Positions 50,281 to 58,229 of a DNA stretch of 64,000 nt are shown one piece after another; positions within the stretch are counted from its first letter, which is position 1, and each line of letters starts with the position of its first letter. The notes beneath the pieces were generated by a model. It had not been told where the DNA came from. It saw nothing but the letters and a program-made list of their open reading frames with translations, and searched no databases. The position numbers and the translations under genes were made by a program. This stretch comes from an uncultured Clostridia bacterium (lineage in GTDB: Bacteria > Bacillota > Clostridia > Christensenellales > Borkfalkiaceae), in the NCBI GenBank assembly GCA_947630705.1, contig CANRIK010000006.1, positions 1-64,000 of the forward strand, in the 5' to 3' direction.

Positions 50281-51689
50281 AATACGAGCTTGTATCCGGT
50301 TTCGAAACACATGTCGAGCTCGCCACCGCCACCAAAATTTTCTGCGGCTGCACGACGGCGTTCGGCGGCTCTCCGAATACCCATTGCTGTCCCGTCTGCA
50401 CGGGTCAGCCGGGCGCGCTTCCCGTTCTGAACAGAAGAGTGGTGGAGTTCGGTATCCGCGCCGGTCTCGCGCTCAACTGCAAAATCAATACGGTGACCCA
50501 TCTGGACAGAAAAAATTACTGCTACCCGGATTTGCCCAAGGCATATCAGATTTCGCAGTACGACAAGCCCCTCTGCGAGCACGGCTGGGTCGAGCTCGAA
50601 AGCGGCAAGAGGATAGGCATAACCAGAATCCATATCGAGGAGGACGCCGGCAAGCTCGTGCACGAGCGCGGAGTCACTTATATCGACTATAACCGCGGCG
50701 GCGTTCCCCTCATAGAGATAGTGTCCGAGCCCGACATATCCTCGCCCGAGGAGGCGCGTGAGTACGTTGAAAAACTGCAACTCATAATGCGCTATATAGG
50801 CGTGTCCGATTGCAAAATGCAGGAGGGCAGCATGCGCTGCGACGTCAATATTTCTCTCCGTGTTCATGGCTCCGACGAGCTCGGCACTCGCACGGAAATC
50901 AAGAACATGAACTCTTTGAGCTTTATTGAGAGGGCAATGGAGTATGAATATTCCCGTCAGGCTGAAATTCTGGACGCCGGAAAAAAGGTGGAGCAGTGCA
51001 CCATGCGGTTCGACGAGCACACCGGCGAGACCTATGTAATGCGCACAAAAGAGGACGCGCAGGATTACAGATATTTCCCCGAACCGGATATTCTTACGGT
51101 AGTCATTCCCGAAAGCAAAGTGAAAGCGATCTCGGATTCTCTGCCCGAACTTCCTCTCGCAAAACTGCGCAGATATATAACAGAACTCGGCGTAAACGAG
51201 CATAATGCCCGTCTAATGTACAGATACGCGAAAGTCTGCCGCTTTTTCGAAGAGGCGATAGCGGAGGGAGCCTCCGCAAAACATTGCTCTAACCTCATCA
51301 CGGGCGCGGTGTTTTCCGCACTCGCCACCGAAGAGGATAAGGAGCAATTCTCAGTTTCCCTTTCGAGCAAGGAGTTTGCAAAGCTCGTGCGGCTCATAGA
51401 CGACGGCAAAATAAACTTCACCCTCGCCCAGATGACCCTTTCGAGAATGCTCGCCGACGGCGGAAACGTGGACGACTATCTGACCGCCGCGGACCTTGCC
51501 GGCGTGGACGAGGGAGAGCTTGAACGACTCTGCGCCGAAGCCGTGGCAAATAATCCTCGTGCGGTTGCCGATTTCAAGGCAGGCAAAGAGAAGGCTATAT
51601 CCGCCCTCTACGGCTATATAAAGCGCGCCACGCAGGGCAAGGCAGACATAAAAAAGGCCGACGAGATAATCAAAAAATTGATAAACTGA
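50277..51689 (+). CDS. gatB: Asp/Glu-tRNA amidotransferase subunit B
   Basis: 470-aa subunit that binds the misacylated tRNA, activates its side chain and receives ammonia from GatA. Begins YELVSGFETHVELATATKIFCGC, then CPVCTGQPGALPVLN and DLPKAYQISQYD; a YqeY-like tail ends the protein. The ATG at 50277 overlaps the gatA stop; the ORF from 50133 is rejected. Last gene of the operon. Confidence 0.96.
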   Translation: MKYELVSGFETHVELATATKIFCGCTTAFGGSPNTHCCPVCTGQPGALPVLNRRVVEFGIRAGLALNCKINTVTHLDRKNYCYPDLPKAYQISQYDKPLCEHGWVELESGKRIGITRIHIEEDAGKLVHERGVTYIDYNRGGVPLIEIVSEPDISSPEEAREYVEKLQLIMRYIGVSDCKMQEGSMRCDVNISLRVHGSDELGTRTEIKNMNSLSFIERAMEYEYSRQAEILDAGKKVEQCTMRFDEHTGETYVMRTKEDAQDYRYFPEPDILTVVIPESKVKAISDSLPELPLAKLRRYITELGVNEHNARLMYRYAKVCRFFEEAIAEGASAKHCSNLITGAVFSALATEEDKEQFSVSLSSKEFAKLVRLIDDGKINFTLAQMTLSRMLADGGNVDDYLTAADLAGVDEGELERLCAEAVANNPRAVADFKAGKEKAISALYGYIKRATQGKADIKKADEIIKKLIN

Positions 51690-52058
51690 AAGTTTTGCCC
51701 GTAAAATTTCCGTAATTTTGACAAAATCGGTCGATTGAACAAGCCGTCGTTTCCGACTTATAAATTCATTCGGCGTCTGACATGTAAGTTATCGGTCGAT
51801 TGAACAATTTGTCATTTGAAGATATTTACGCATATTCCGAAACTTGATCGGCCGAAATTTCGGCCCGACGTCCGTGGGAATCAGTCCCACGGATTTTTTG
51901 TTGCCGTTCTATCGGACGAGAGCCGAGAATAAACTAATTTTGACAAGCCCAACGGCCGTAGCTTTCCGTTCGGCTTAATTAAATGACATAATGCAATAAT
52001 AATAGTGCAAAAAAGTCAGAATTTTTCGGCTTTTTACATGTATCATATAGGAGAAGCG
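51690..52058. other. Intergenic region with two 17-bp direct repeats and a terminator
   Basis: ATCGGTCGATTGAACAA is found at 51726-51742 and again, exactly, at 51791-51807. GGCCGAAATTTCGGCC is a palindrome near 51850, followed by the operon terminator at 51871-51899. I see no gene, and no convincing promoter for the following deacetylase. Confidence 0.6.
51871..51899 (+). terminator. Terminator of aspS-gatCAB
   Basis: TCCGTGGGA / TCCCACGGA with an ATCAG loop, then TTTTTT. Confidence 0.88.
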
Positions 52059-52823
52059 TTGATAAAAGTACTCAATCTGAAATCTGTTTTAACTTGCGTT
52101 TTTGCTCTCGCGCTCGTCGCGGTGCTCTGCATTTCCGTGCATTTCACGGGCGCATACGCCGTTTACTATAACCTCTCGCCTCGCCTCTTGCCCATTTACA
52201 GCGTGGAGAGGGAAGACAAGGTGATATCCGTCACATTCGACTGCGCTTGGGGCGTGGAGCATACGGACGCCATACTTTCCGCCCTCAAAACTTCCGACGT
52301 CCGCGCAACCTTTTTCATGGTCGAATTCTGGACGGAAAAATATCCCGAGTACGTTAAAAAAATAGACGAAAGCGGCTGTGAAATAGGCACTCATTCGGCG
52401 ACGCACAGTTACATGTCAAAGCTGAACGCCGAGGAAATACGCCTCGAACTTACCACCTCTTCGGAGGCAATAGAGGAGATAACCGGCAAAGAGGTGGAAC
52501 TGTTCCGCGCGCCCTTCGGCGACTATGACGACGAACTCATAAAGACTGCCGCCGAACTCGGCTATCATACCATTCAATGGGACGTGGACAGTCTCGATTG
52601 GAAGGATCTTTCCGCTTCCGATATCGCCATGCGAGTCATAAACAAAGTGCGAAGCGGATCGATAATACTTATGCACAACAACGGCCTGCACACGGCGGAA
52701 TCCCTTCCGATAATTTTGGAAACGCTCAAAAACAGAGGCTACACTTTTGTGCCAGTCGGCGAGCTGATATACAGAGAGAACTATTCCATGGACTCCGACG
52801 GCAGACAGCGTCCCTCAACCTGA
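52059..52823 (+). CDS. Polysaccharide deacetylase, PdaB-like
   Basis: 254-aa exported or membrane-anchored NodB-fold enzyme. TTG at 52059 follows AGGAG and gives an N-terminal membrane anchor (VLTCVFALALVAVLCISVHF). The first motif is TFDCAWG instead of TFDDGP, as in PdaB-type sporulation deacetylases (FDAAWG); the metal-binding HSATH (H-x3-H) and RAPFGDYD are present, with late IILMHN. It could remove acetyl groups from peptidoglycan, for example in spore cortex. ORF start at 52005 lacks a binding site. Confidence 0.88.
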   Translation: MIKVLNLKSVLTCVFALALVAVLCISVHFTGAYAVYYNLSPRLLPIYSVEREDKVISVTFDCAWGVEHTDAILSALKTSDVRATFFMVEFWTEKYPEYVKKIDESGCEIGTHSATHSYMSKLNAEEIRLELTTSSEAIEEITGKEVELFRAPFGDYDDELIKTAAELGYHTIQWDVDSLDWKDLSASDIAMRVINKVRSGSIILMHNNGLHTAESLPIILETLKNRGYTFVPVGELIYRENYSMDSDGRQRPST

Positions 52824-52929
52824 AAGAGCCGCGTTCAAAGCATCAGGGCCGCGGCATTGGGAGAGAAACAGTCCCGACAGAACGGGAGAGATAACAATTC
52901 CGACAGAAATACATTATATGGAGGCATAT

Positions 52930-53616
52930 ATGAATTACAATACAGAGAAGAACAACAAGGTGTATCTTTACGGGGAAATAGTCTCCGAGGCGAAGTTTTC
53001 CCACGAGGTGTACGGCGAGGGCTTTTACGAGTTTTACGTCAAGGTTATGAGGCTCTCCGGTCAGGCGGATATACTTCCCGTCACGGTATCGGAGCGGATA
53101 ATGACGCCGGAGATGTCAGTAGGCGGCACGATATGCGCGCTGGGACAGTTCAGAAGCTATAACAAGCTCGAAAACGGCAAGTCTCGGCTCATGCTCACGG
53201 TGTTCATACGCGAACTGCTCGAAACTCCCGCCGGAAAGAATCCGAATTCCATAGTTCTTTCGGGGTATATCTGCAAGCCGCCGGTGTATCGCACCACGCC
53301 GTTCAACAGGGAAATAGCAGACCTGCTTATCGCCGTCAACAGAAGCTATAACAAATCGGATTATATTCCGGCGATAGCGTGGGGCAGAAACGCGAGATTT
53401 GTAAGAAATCTCTCCGTCGGCGACAGGGTTGCGCTGTCCGGCAGAATACAGAGCCGGGAATATCAGAAAAAACAGCCCGACGAAAGTTTTGTGACGATGA
53501 CTGCATATGAGGTTTCCGTCTCCAAACTTGCGGCGTTCGACGACGATTCCGAGTTCGATATCGAAGAGGAATTCGACCTTTATTCGTCGCCGAGAGCCTA
53601 CGAAAATACCGATTGA
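52930..53616 (+). CDS. Single-stranded DNA-binding protein with two OB domains
   Basis: 228-aa protein. Two OB-fold halves can be seen: KVYLYGEIVSEAKFSHEVYGEGFYEFYVKVMRLSG (residues ~12-100) and IVLSGYICKPPVYRTTPFNREIADLLIAVNR...IPAIAWGRNARFVRNLSVGDRVALSGRIQSREY (~108-190). The second matches the SSB core. The C-terminus is acidic but lacks the usual DDDIPF tip. It differs from the normal single-OB SSB, so it may be a second, special-purpose SSB. GGAGG precedes the ATG at 52930. Confidence 0.8.
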   Translation: MNYNTEKNNKVYLYGEIVSEAKFSHEVYGEGFYEFYVKVMRLSGQADILPVTVSERIMTPEMSVGGTICALGQFRSYNKLENGKSRLMLTVFIRELLETPAGKNPNSIVLSGYICKPPVYRTTPFNREIADLLIAVNRSYNKSDYIPAIAWGRNARFVRNLSVGDRVALSGRIQSREYQKKQPDESFVTMTAYEVSVSKLAAFDDDSEFDIEEEFDLYSSPRAYENTD

Positions 53617-53656
53617 TCGACCGGGCCCGTCCGCCTTCGGAATGTAAATTTTAATT

Positions 53657-53678
53657 CCGTCCGTCGGACGGTTTTTTT
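53657..53678 (+). terminator. Terminator of the SSB gene
   Basis: CCGTCC / GGACGG around GTC, then TTTTTTT. Confidence 0.8.
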
Positions 53679-53680
53679 GT

Positions 53681-53709
53681 TTGACTATTTTTGTGCGTCG
53701 CACTATAAT
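53681..53709 (+). promoter_or_regulatory. Promoter of the MATE gene
   Basis: TTGACT, 17-bp spacer, TATAAT. The -10 box ends 8 nt before the ATG at 53718, so transcription should begin at or next to the start codon. Confidence 0.8.
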
Positions 53710-53717
53710 GTTTGAGT

Positions 53718-55100
53718 ATGCAAAAGACAAGCACTGTGGATTTGACAAACGGAGGGGTGTGGCGCACTCTTCTCAAATATACTTTGCCGCTCTTCGGCTG
53801 CGCGATGGTGCAACAGCTCTATTCGCTTGTGGACCTTCTTGTAGTCGGCAATTTCTCCTATGACGGCGCGCTCTCGGTGGACGCCATAGGCAATGCCACA
53901 AATGTAATCAATATTCTTCTCGCTTTTGCGATAGGCGCAAACGGCGGCTGTTCGGTCATAATAGCCAAACATTTCGGAGCAAAGAACAATTTAAAAGTGC
54001 GCGAGACGGCAAACACCGCCGTCATAGCCTTTTCCGTAATGTGCGCGGTGATAATGACGTTGGGGCTGGGGTTTGCTCCGCAATTACTTACGGCGTTGAG
54101 CGTTCACGGCAGTTATTTCGACATGTGCCTCGAATATCTGTACATATATACCGGTTCTCTGCCGTTCATATTTCTGTATAACGTTGGCTGCGGCGTATGC
54201 TCGGCTCTCGGCGACTCCGTAACGCCCTTCATATTCCTTGTTATTTCATCCGTTCTTAACGTCGTGCTCGATTTGATTTTTGTGTGCGCACTGCACCTCG
54301 ACGTGGCCGGCGCGGCGTGGGCGACCTTCATTTCGCAGGTGATTTCCGGCTTGCTTACGCTGATAGTGCTCGTAAGAAAGCTCAAAGCCATTCGCCCCGA
54401 TACGAAGCCGAAGAAGTTCGACGGAGTGATTTTGAGAGATCTTGTAGTCACTTCCGTGCCCATAATCTTACAGCAGTCCTTCGTTTCGGTGGGCAATTTC
54501 TTCGTTATGAAGAGAATAAACATGCTCGGCGAGGACGCAACGTGCGGCTTTACGACCGCATTCAAACTCGTAACGATGTCCAACAGCGGCGTTATAAACA
54601 TGACCAACGGTCTGGCAAACTTTGCCTCGCAGAACAAGGCGGCCGGCAAGTTCGAGCGCATACGTTTGGGCTATCTTGCCGTTCTTTGCATGACAATGGC
54701 GGTGACCGCCGTGTTTATGATCATGCTGATTGCCTTTCCGGAGCCGTTTACAAGGCTGTTCGTCCAGAGCGAAAAACTAACCGACGCGGCTTTGGAATAT
54801 TCCAAGCAGTTCCTCGTAATAGTATCGGCGTTTCTTCCCACGGTCTGCATAAAAATCGTCTCCGACGGAGCCGTCCGCGGCTGCGGCGGCAATGTAGGCT
54901 TTACAGTAAGCACGTTTACCGATCTTATACTGCGCGTTGCGCTCGTGTATCTTCTTACGGAGGTCGGCTGGGGCTTTTCGGGAGTCTGCTGGGCGTGGGC
55001 GATAGGTTGGTCCGTAAGCATGATGCTCGCGGTGGTTTTCTATGTCAGAATAAGGTGTCTGCGCGGCGTCAAAATATTTCCGCGCAAAAACTTGACTTGA
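53718..55100 (+). CDS. MATE-family efflux transporter
   Basis: 460-aa inner-membrane protein with 12 expected helices, exporting drugs or cations using a Na+ or H+ gradient. The N-terminal LLKYTLPLFGCAMVQQLYSLVDLLVVG and GANGGCSVIIAKHFGAKN are typical of the family, as are the ALGDSVTPF and AVRGCGGNVGF repeats of the two halves. ATG at 53718 is preferred to TTG at 53712; there is no Shine-Dalgarno, and the promoter sits right before it. Substrate unknown. Confidence 0.92.
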   Translation: MQKTSTVDLTNGGVWRTLLKYTLPLFGCAMVQQLYSLVDLLVVGNFSYDGALSVDAIGNATNVINILLAFAIGANGGCSVIIAKHFGAKNNLKVRETANTAVIAFSVMCAVIMTLGLGFAPQLLTALSVHGSYFDMCLEYLYIYTGSLPFIFLYNVGCGVCSALGDSVTPFIFLVISSVLNVVLDLIFVCALHLDVAGAAWATFISQVISGLLTLIVLVRKLKAIRPDTKPKKFDGVILRDLVVTSVPIILQQSFVSVGNFFVMKRINMLGEDATCGFTTAFKLVTMSNSGVINMTNGLANFASQNKAAGKFERIRLGYLAVLCMTMAVTAVFMIMLIAFPEPFTRLFVQSEKLTDAALEYSKQFLVIVSAFLPTVCIKIVSDGAVRGCGGNVGFTVSTFTDLILRVALVYLLTEVGWGFSGVCWAWAIGWSVSMMLAVVFYVRIRCLRGVKIFPRKNLT

Positions 55101-55121
55101 ACTTCCCGTATATGATAAAAT
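55092..55121 (+). promoter_or_regulatory. Likely promoter of leuA, inside the MATE 3' end
   Basis: TTGACT, 18-bp spacer, TAAAAT. The start near 55128 leaves a 180-nt leader. Confidence 0.55.
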
Positions 55122-55138
55122 ATATTAAAGGCGGCGGA

Positions 55139-55306
55139 ATGTCGCGGTTTTTTGGGCGCCTCGTTTATGAGGCGCCCGAATTTATAATCGTAAGGTCTGA
55201 AAAAATCTGTAAAAATTCAGCTGTAATTGATTTTATAATCGGAAGATTGACAGAACCCGTCGATTCGGCCGCACGCCTACCCCAATGTTCAGTTATAGGT
55301 ATAAAA
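55139..55306 (+). promoter_or_regulatory. leuA leader with a strong hairpin
   Basis: A perfect stem GGGCGCCTC / GAGGCGCCC lies at 55154-55177; few T follow, so it is a poor terminator for MATE. An open frame from ATG 55139 runs into leuA without a stop. TTTATAATCG-AAG is found twice (near 55180 and 55233). Possible translational or attenuation control; no known leader class was recognised. Confidence 0.4.
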
Positions 55307-56971
55307 ATGAACTATAAAAAGTATACAACTCAATATTTTATGCCCCCCGAACGCTGCATGGATTGGGCGAATAAGGATAAAATCGACCGCGCTCCCATTT
55401 GGTGCTCGGTGGATTTGAGAGACGGCAATCAGAGCCTCATCGAGCCAATGGACGAAAAGACGAAAATCGAATTTTTCAAATTGCTCGTCGAACTCGGTTT
55501 CAAAGAGATAGAAGTGGGCTTTCCGGCGGCGTCCGATACCGAATTTTCTTTTCTGCGCACTCTTATAGAGCAGAACCTCATTCCCGACGACGTTACCGTT
55601 CAGGTGCTTACGCAGGCGAGGGAGCACATAATAAAAAGGACTTTCGAGGCTCTTGAAGGCGCGAAAAACGTAATTGTGCACGTGTACAATTCGACATCTC
55701 TCGCTCAACGTCGGCAGGTATTCAAAAAGAGCGAGGAAGAAATAAAGAAGATAGCCACCGACGGCGCTCGTCTGCTTAAAGAACTCACCGAAAAGGCCGG
55801 GGCCGGCTACCGTTTCGAATATTCTCCCGAGTCGTTTACGGGCACGGAGCCGGAGTACGCGCTCGAAGTCGTAAACGCCGTGCTCGACATATGGCGGCCC
55901 ACGCCTCAAAGGAAGGCCGTGATAAACCTTCCGGCGACCGTAGAAAACGCCATACCGCACGTGTATGCGCAACAGGTGGAATACATAAACAAACACATAA
56001 ACTACCGCGATTCGGTGGTGCTCTCTCTGCATCCTCACAACGACCGCGGTTGCGGCGTGGCGGCGGCAGAGCTCGGGTTGCTTGCCGGAGCCGACAGGAT
56101 AGAGGGCACTCTCTTCGGCAACGGAGAGAGGACGGGCAACGTGGATATAATAACCCTCGCAATGAACATGTTCTCGCAGGGAGTGGACCCGAAGCTCAAT
56201 CTCGACAATATGCCCTTTGTCGCCGAGATGTACAAAAATTTCACGGGCATGCCCGTAAATCCCCGTCAGCCCTATGCCGGCGAGTTGGTGTTTGCGGCTT
56301 TCTCCGGTTCCCATCAGGACGCGATAGCAAAGGGAATGGAATTCCGCAAGACGGATAGCGCGCTCTGGACGGTGCCCTATCTGCCTATCGACCCGAAGGA
56401 CGTCGGCAGGGAGTACGATTCCGACGTTATACGCATAAATTCCCAGTCAGGAAAGGGCGGAGTGGGATACGTTATGAAGTCCGTATACGGTATAGATATG
56501 CCCGTCAAGATGAAAGAGGCCATGGGCTATGCCGCAAAAGCCGTCTCCGACAGAGAGCATAAGGAGCTCAAACCCGACGAACTGTACAAAATCTTCGATG
56601 ATAAATTCGTGCGCGCCCGCTCCGTTTTCGACGTAACAGAGTGCCATTTCAGACAGGTCAACGGAATAGAGGCCACCGTAACGGTGTTCGGCGGCGGTCG
56701 CGAGAGCGTTGTAAAGGCAAACGGCAACGGCAGGCTCGACGCCTTCTCCAACGCCGTTAAAAAATACATAGACGCCGAATACAAGCTGATAGGTTACGAA
56801 CAGCACGCTATGACCGATTCTTCGCGTTCGAAAGCTATTTCCTATATAGGGGTTGAGAACGGCGGAGGAGTGTATTGGGGAGCCGGCATAGACGACGATA
56901 TAATAAAGAGCAGCTATAAAGCGCTCGTCTCCGCTGTCAACAACATGCTTTCGGAAAAATCCGACAAATAA
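55307..56971 (+). CDS. leuA: 2-Isopropylmalate synthase (long LeuA2 type)
   Basis: 554-aa enzyme joining acetyl-CoA and 2-oxoisovalerate at the start of leucine synthesis. WCSVDLRDGNQSLIEPM, EVGFPAASDTEF, the HPHNDRGCGVAAAELG metal site and GERTGNVDI mark the family; the C-terminal ~130 residues form the regulatory LeuA dimer domain for leucine feedback. The start at 55307 is by homology; the Shine-Dalgarno is weak (TAGG). The track ORF from 54284 overlaps MATE and is rejected. No other leu or ilv genes are near. Confidence 0.94.
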   Translation: MNYKKYTTQYFMPPERCMDWANKDKIDRAPIWCSVDLRDGNQSLIEPMDEKTKIEFFKLLVELGFKEIEVGFPAASDTEFSFLRTLIEQNLIPDDVTVQVLTQAREHIIKRTFEALEGAKNVIVHVYNSTSLAQRRQVFKKSEEEIKKIATDGARLLKELTEKAGAGYRFEYSPESFTGTEPEYALEVVNAVLDIWRPTPQRKAVINLPATVENAIPHVYAQQVEYINKHINYRDSVVLSLHPHNDRGCGVAAAELGLLAGADRIEGTLFGNGERTGNVDIITLAMNMFSQGVDPKLNLDNMPFVAEMYKNFTGMPVNPRQPYAGELVFAAFSGSHQDAIAKGMEFRKTDSALWTVPYLPIDPKDVGREYDSDVIRINSQSGKGGVGYVMKSVYGIDMPVKMKEAMGYAAKAVSDREHKELKPDELYKIFDDKFVRARSVFDVTECHFRQVNGIEATVTVFGGGRESVVKANGNGRLDAFSNAVKKYIDAEYKLIGYEQHAMTDSSRSKAISYIGVENGGGVYWGAGIDDDIIKSSYKALVSAVNNMLSEKSDK

Positions 56972-57000
56972 ATTTCACATTCGCTGACGGAGCGGCGCGC

Positions 57001-57029
57001 TTGACTTGCGTTCCGCACAGTGATATAAT
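57001..57029 (+). promoter_or_regulatory. Promoter of lgt
   Basis: TTGACT, 17-bp spacer, TATAAT, 94 bp before the ATG. Confidence 0.8.
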
Positions 57030-57123
57030 TTGCCTTGTAATGTCAGGAACCGCTTATGTCGGCGCAGGAGTGCGTAAAGCGGTTTTCGGCAAAGCAAAAA
57101 TAAAAATTACGGGAGGAGTGATT

Positions 57124-58107
57124 ATGCATCCCGAAGCACTTATATATTTTACGTCGGACAGGAGCGCCGACGCGCCCGGTATCTATCCCTACGGCCTTTG
57201 CATGGCCGGCGGAATAGTGCTGTGTTTCGCTTTTTTGCTGTTCACCATGTGGAAAAAGAAATTCAACGAGGGCGCAATAGATAAAATTCTGATAATAGGC
57301 GTGTTCGGAACGGGCTTCGGCATATTCGCCGCACTGCTCTTTCAGTCCATGTACAATTACATCGCCGAACCGGAAAAAGGCTTCCGACTTGGCGGCATGA
57401 CCTTTATAGGCGGTCTTATAGGCGGCGTGGTAAGTTTTCTTGCCGTGTATTTTCTGTATATATACGTCATCGCTCCGCGCACAAAGATCAAATTCCTCAA
57501 AAACAATATGAACGCTACTCTGACCGACGCGCTTCCGTTCATACCCATAGGCATATGTATAGCTCACGCGTTCGGCAGACTCGGCTGTTTCTTCGCCGGC
57601 TGTTGCTACGGTCTGCCCAGCGATCAGTTCAATACTTGGGGACTTCCTTGCGCGAATGCATATCATAGTTACAGCTGGGTGGATACTGACGGAATAGCGC
57701 ACTCCGTATATGATTGGACGGGAATAAATGTAATTCCCACACAGCTCTACGAAATGTTCTTCCTCATTCTGCTCGCGGCGGTCATGGCTCTGCTGTATTT
57801 TAAATTCCGCTTGAATTACAATTTCTCCGTATACATGATTTCTTACGGAATATGGAGATTCCTCATAGAATTTATCCGCGGCGACGTGCGCGGCGAGTTT
57901 ATAGGCACCGCACTCTATCCCTCGCAGATTTGGTCGATAGTTATGGTGATTGCCGGAGTCGGATATATTTTCCTTCAAAAATATGTATTGGCAGACAAAA
58001 TGAAGCATCCCGAGCTTGCGGTTGCCGCGGCCTCCGAAGGTTCTTCGGCCGAAAATCAAGACAATGCGGCGGAGGATTCGTCGGAACCTCCCGTTGACTC
58101 CGAATGA
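57124..58107 (+). CDS. lgt: Prolipoprotein diacylglyceryl transferase
   Basis: 327-aa membrane enzyme that attaches diacylglycerol to the lipobox Cys of prelipoproteins, including those coded here. About seven membrane segments; HAFGRLGCFFAGCCYG holds the Lgt signature with the essential Arg, and GIWRFLIEFIRGD is the second block. A Ser/Glu-rich tail of ~35 residues is unusual. GGGAGGAG precedes the ATG at 57124. Confidence 0.93.
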   Translation: MHPEALIYFTSDRSADAPGIYPYGLCMAGGIVLCFAFLLFTMWKKKFNEGAIDKILIIGVFGTGFGIFAALLFQSMYNYIAEPEKGFRLGGMTFIGGLIGGVVSFLAVYFLYIYVIAPRTKIKFLKNNMNATLTDALPFIPIGICIAHAFGRLGCFFAGCCYGLPSDQFNTWGLPCANAYHSYSWVDTDGIAHSVYDWTGINVIPTQLYEMFFLILLAAVMALLYFKFRLNYNFSVYMISYGIWRFLIEFIRGDVRGEFIGTALYPSQIWSIVMVIAGVGYIFLQKYVLADKMKHPELAVAAASEGSSAENQDNAAEDSSEPPVDSE

Positions 58108-58152
58108 CCTATGGCTTCTGTTCCATGTCCGAATATAATAAACCGATATAAA

Positions 58153-58195
58153 TTTTGCGGCGGCGCGACCTTTCGCGCCGCCGCAAAAATTTATT
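58153..58195 (+). terminator. Terminator of lgt
   Basis: Perfect 15-bp stem TTTTGCGGCGGCGCG / CGCGCCGCCGCAAAA, then ATTTATTT. Confidence 0.85.
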
Positions 58196-58223
58196 TGACT
58201 AAACAGCCTCTTTAAATTATAAT
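58195..58223 (+). promoter_or_regulatory. Promoter of apbE
   Basis: TTGACT, 17-bp spacer, TATAAT. The -10 box ends 6 nt before the GTG start codon, so the mRNA should begin at the start codon. Confidence 0.8.
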
Positions 58224-58229
58224 ATCATT

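Noticed and set aside
54284-55306. Long N-terminal extension of LeuA
   Set aside because: It is a frame-shifted reading of the MATE gene; LeuA homology begins at about 55307.
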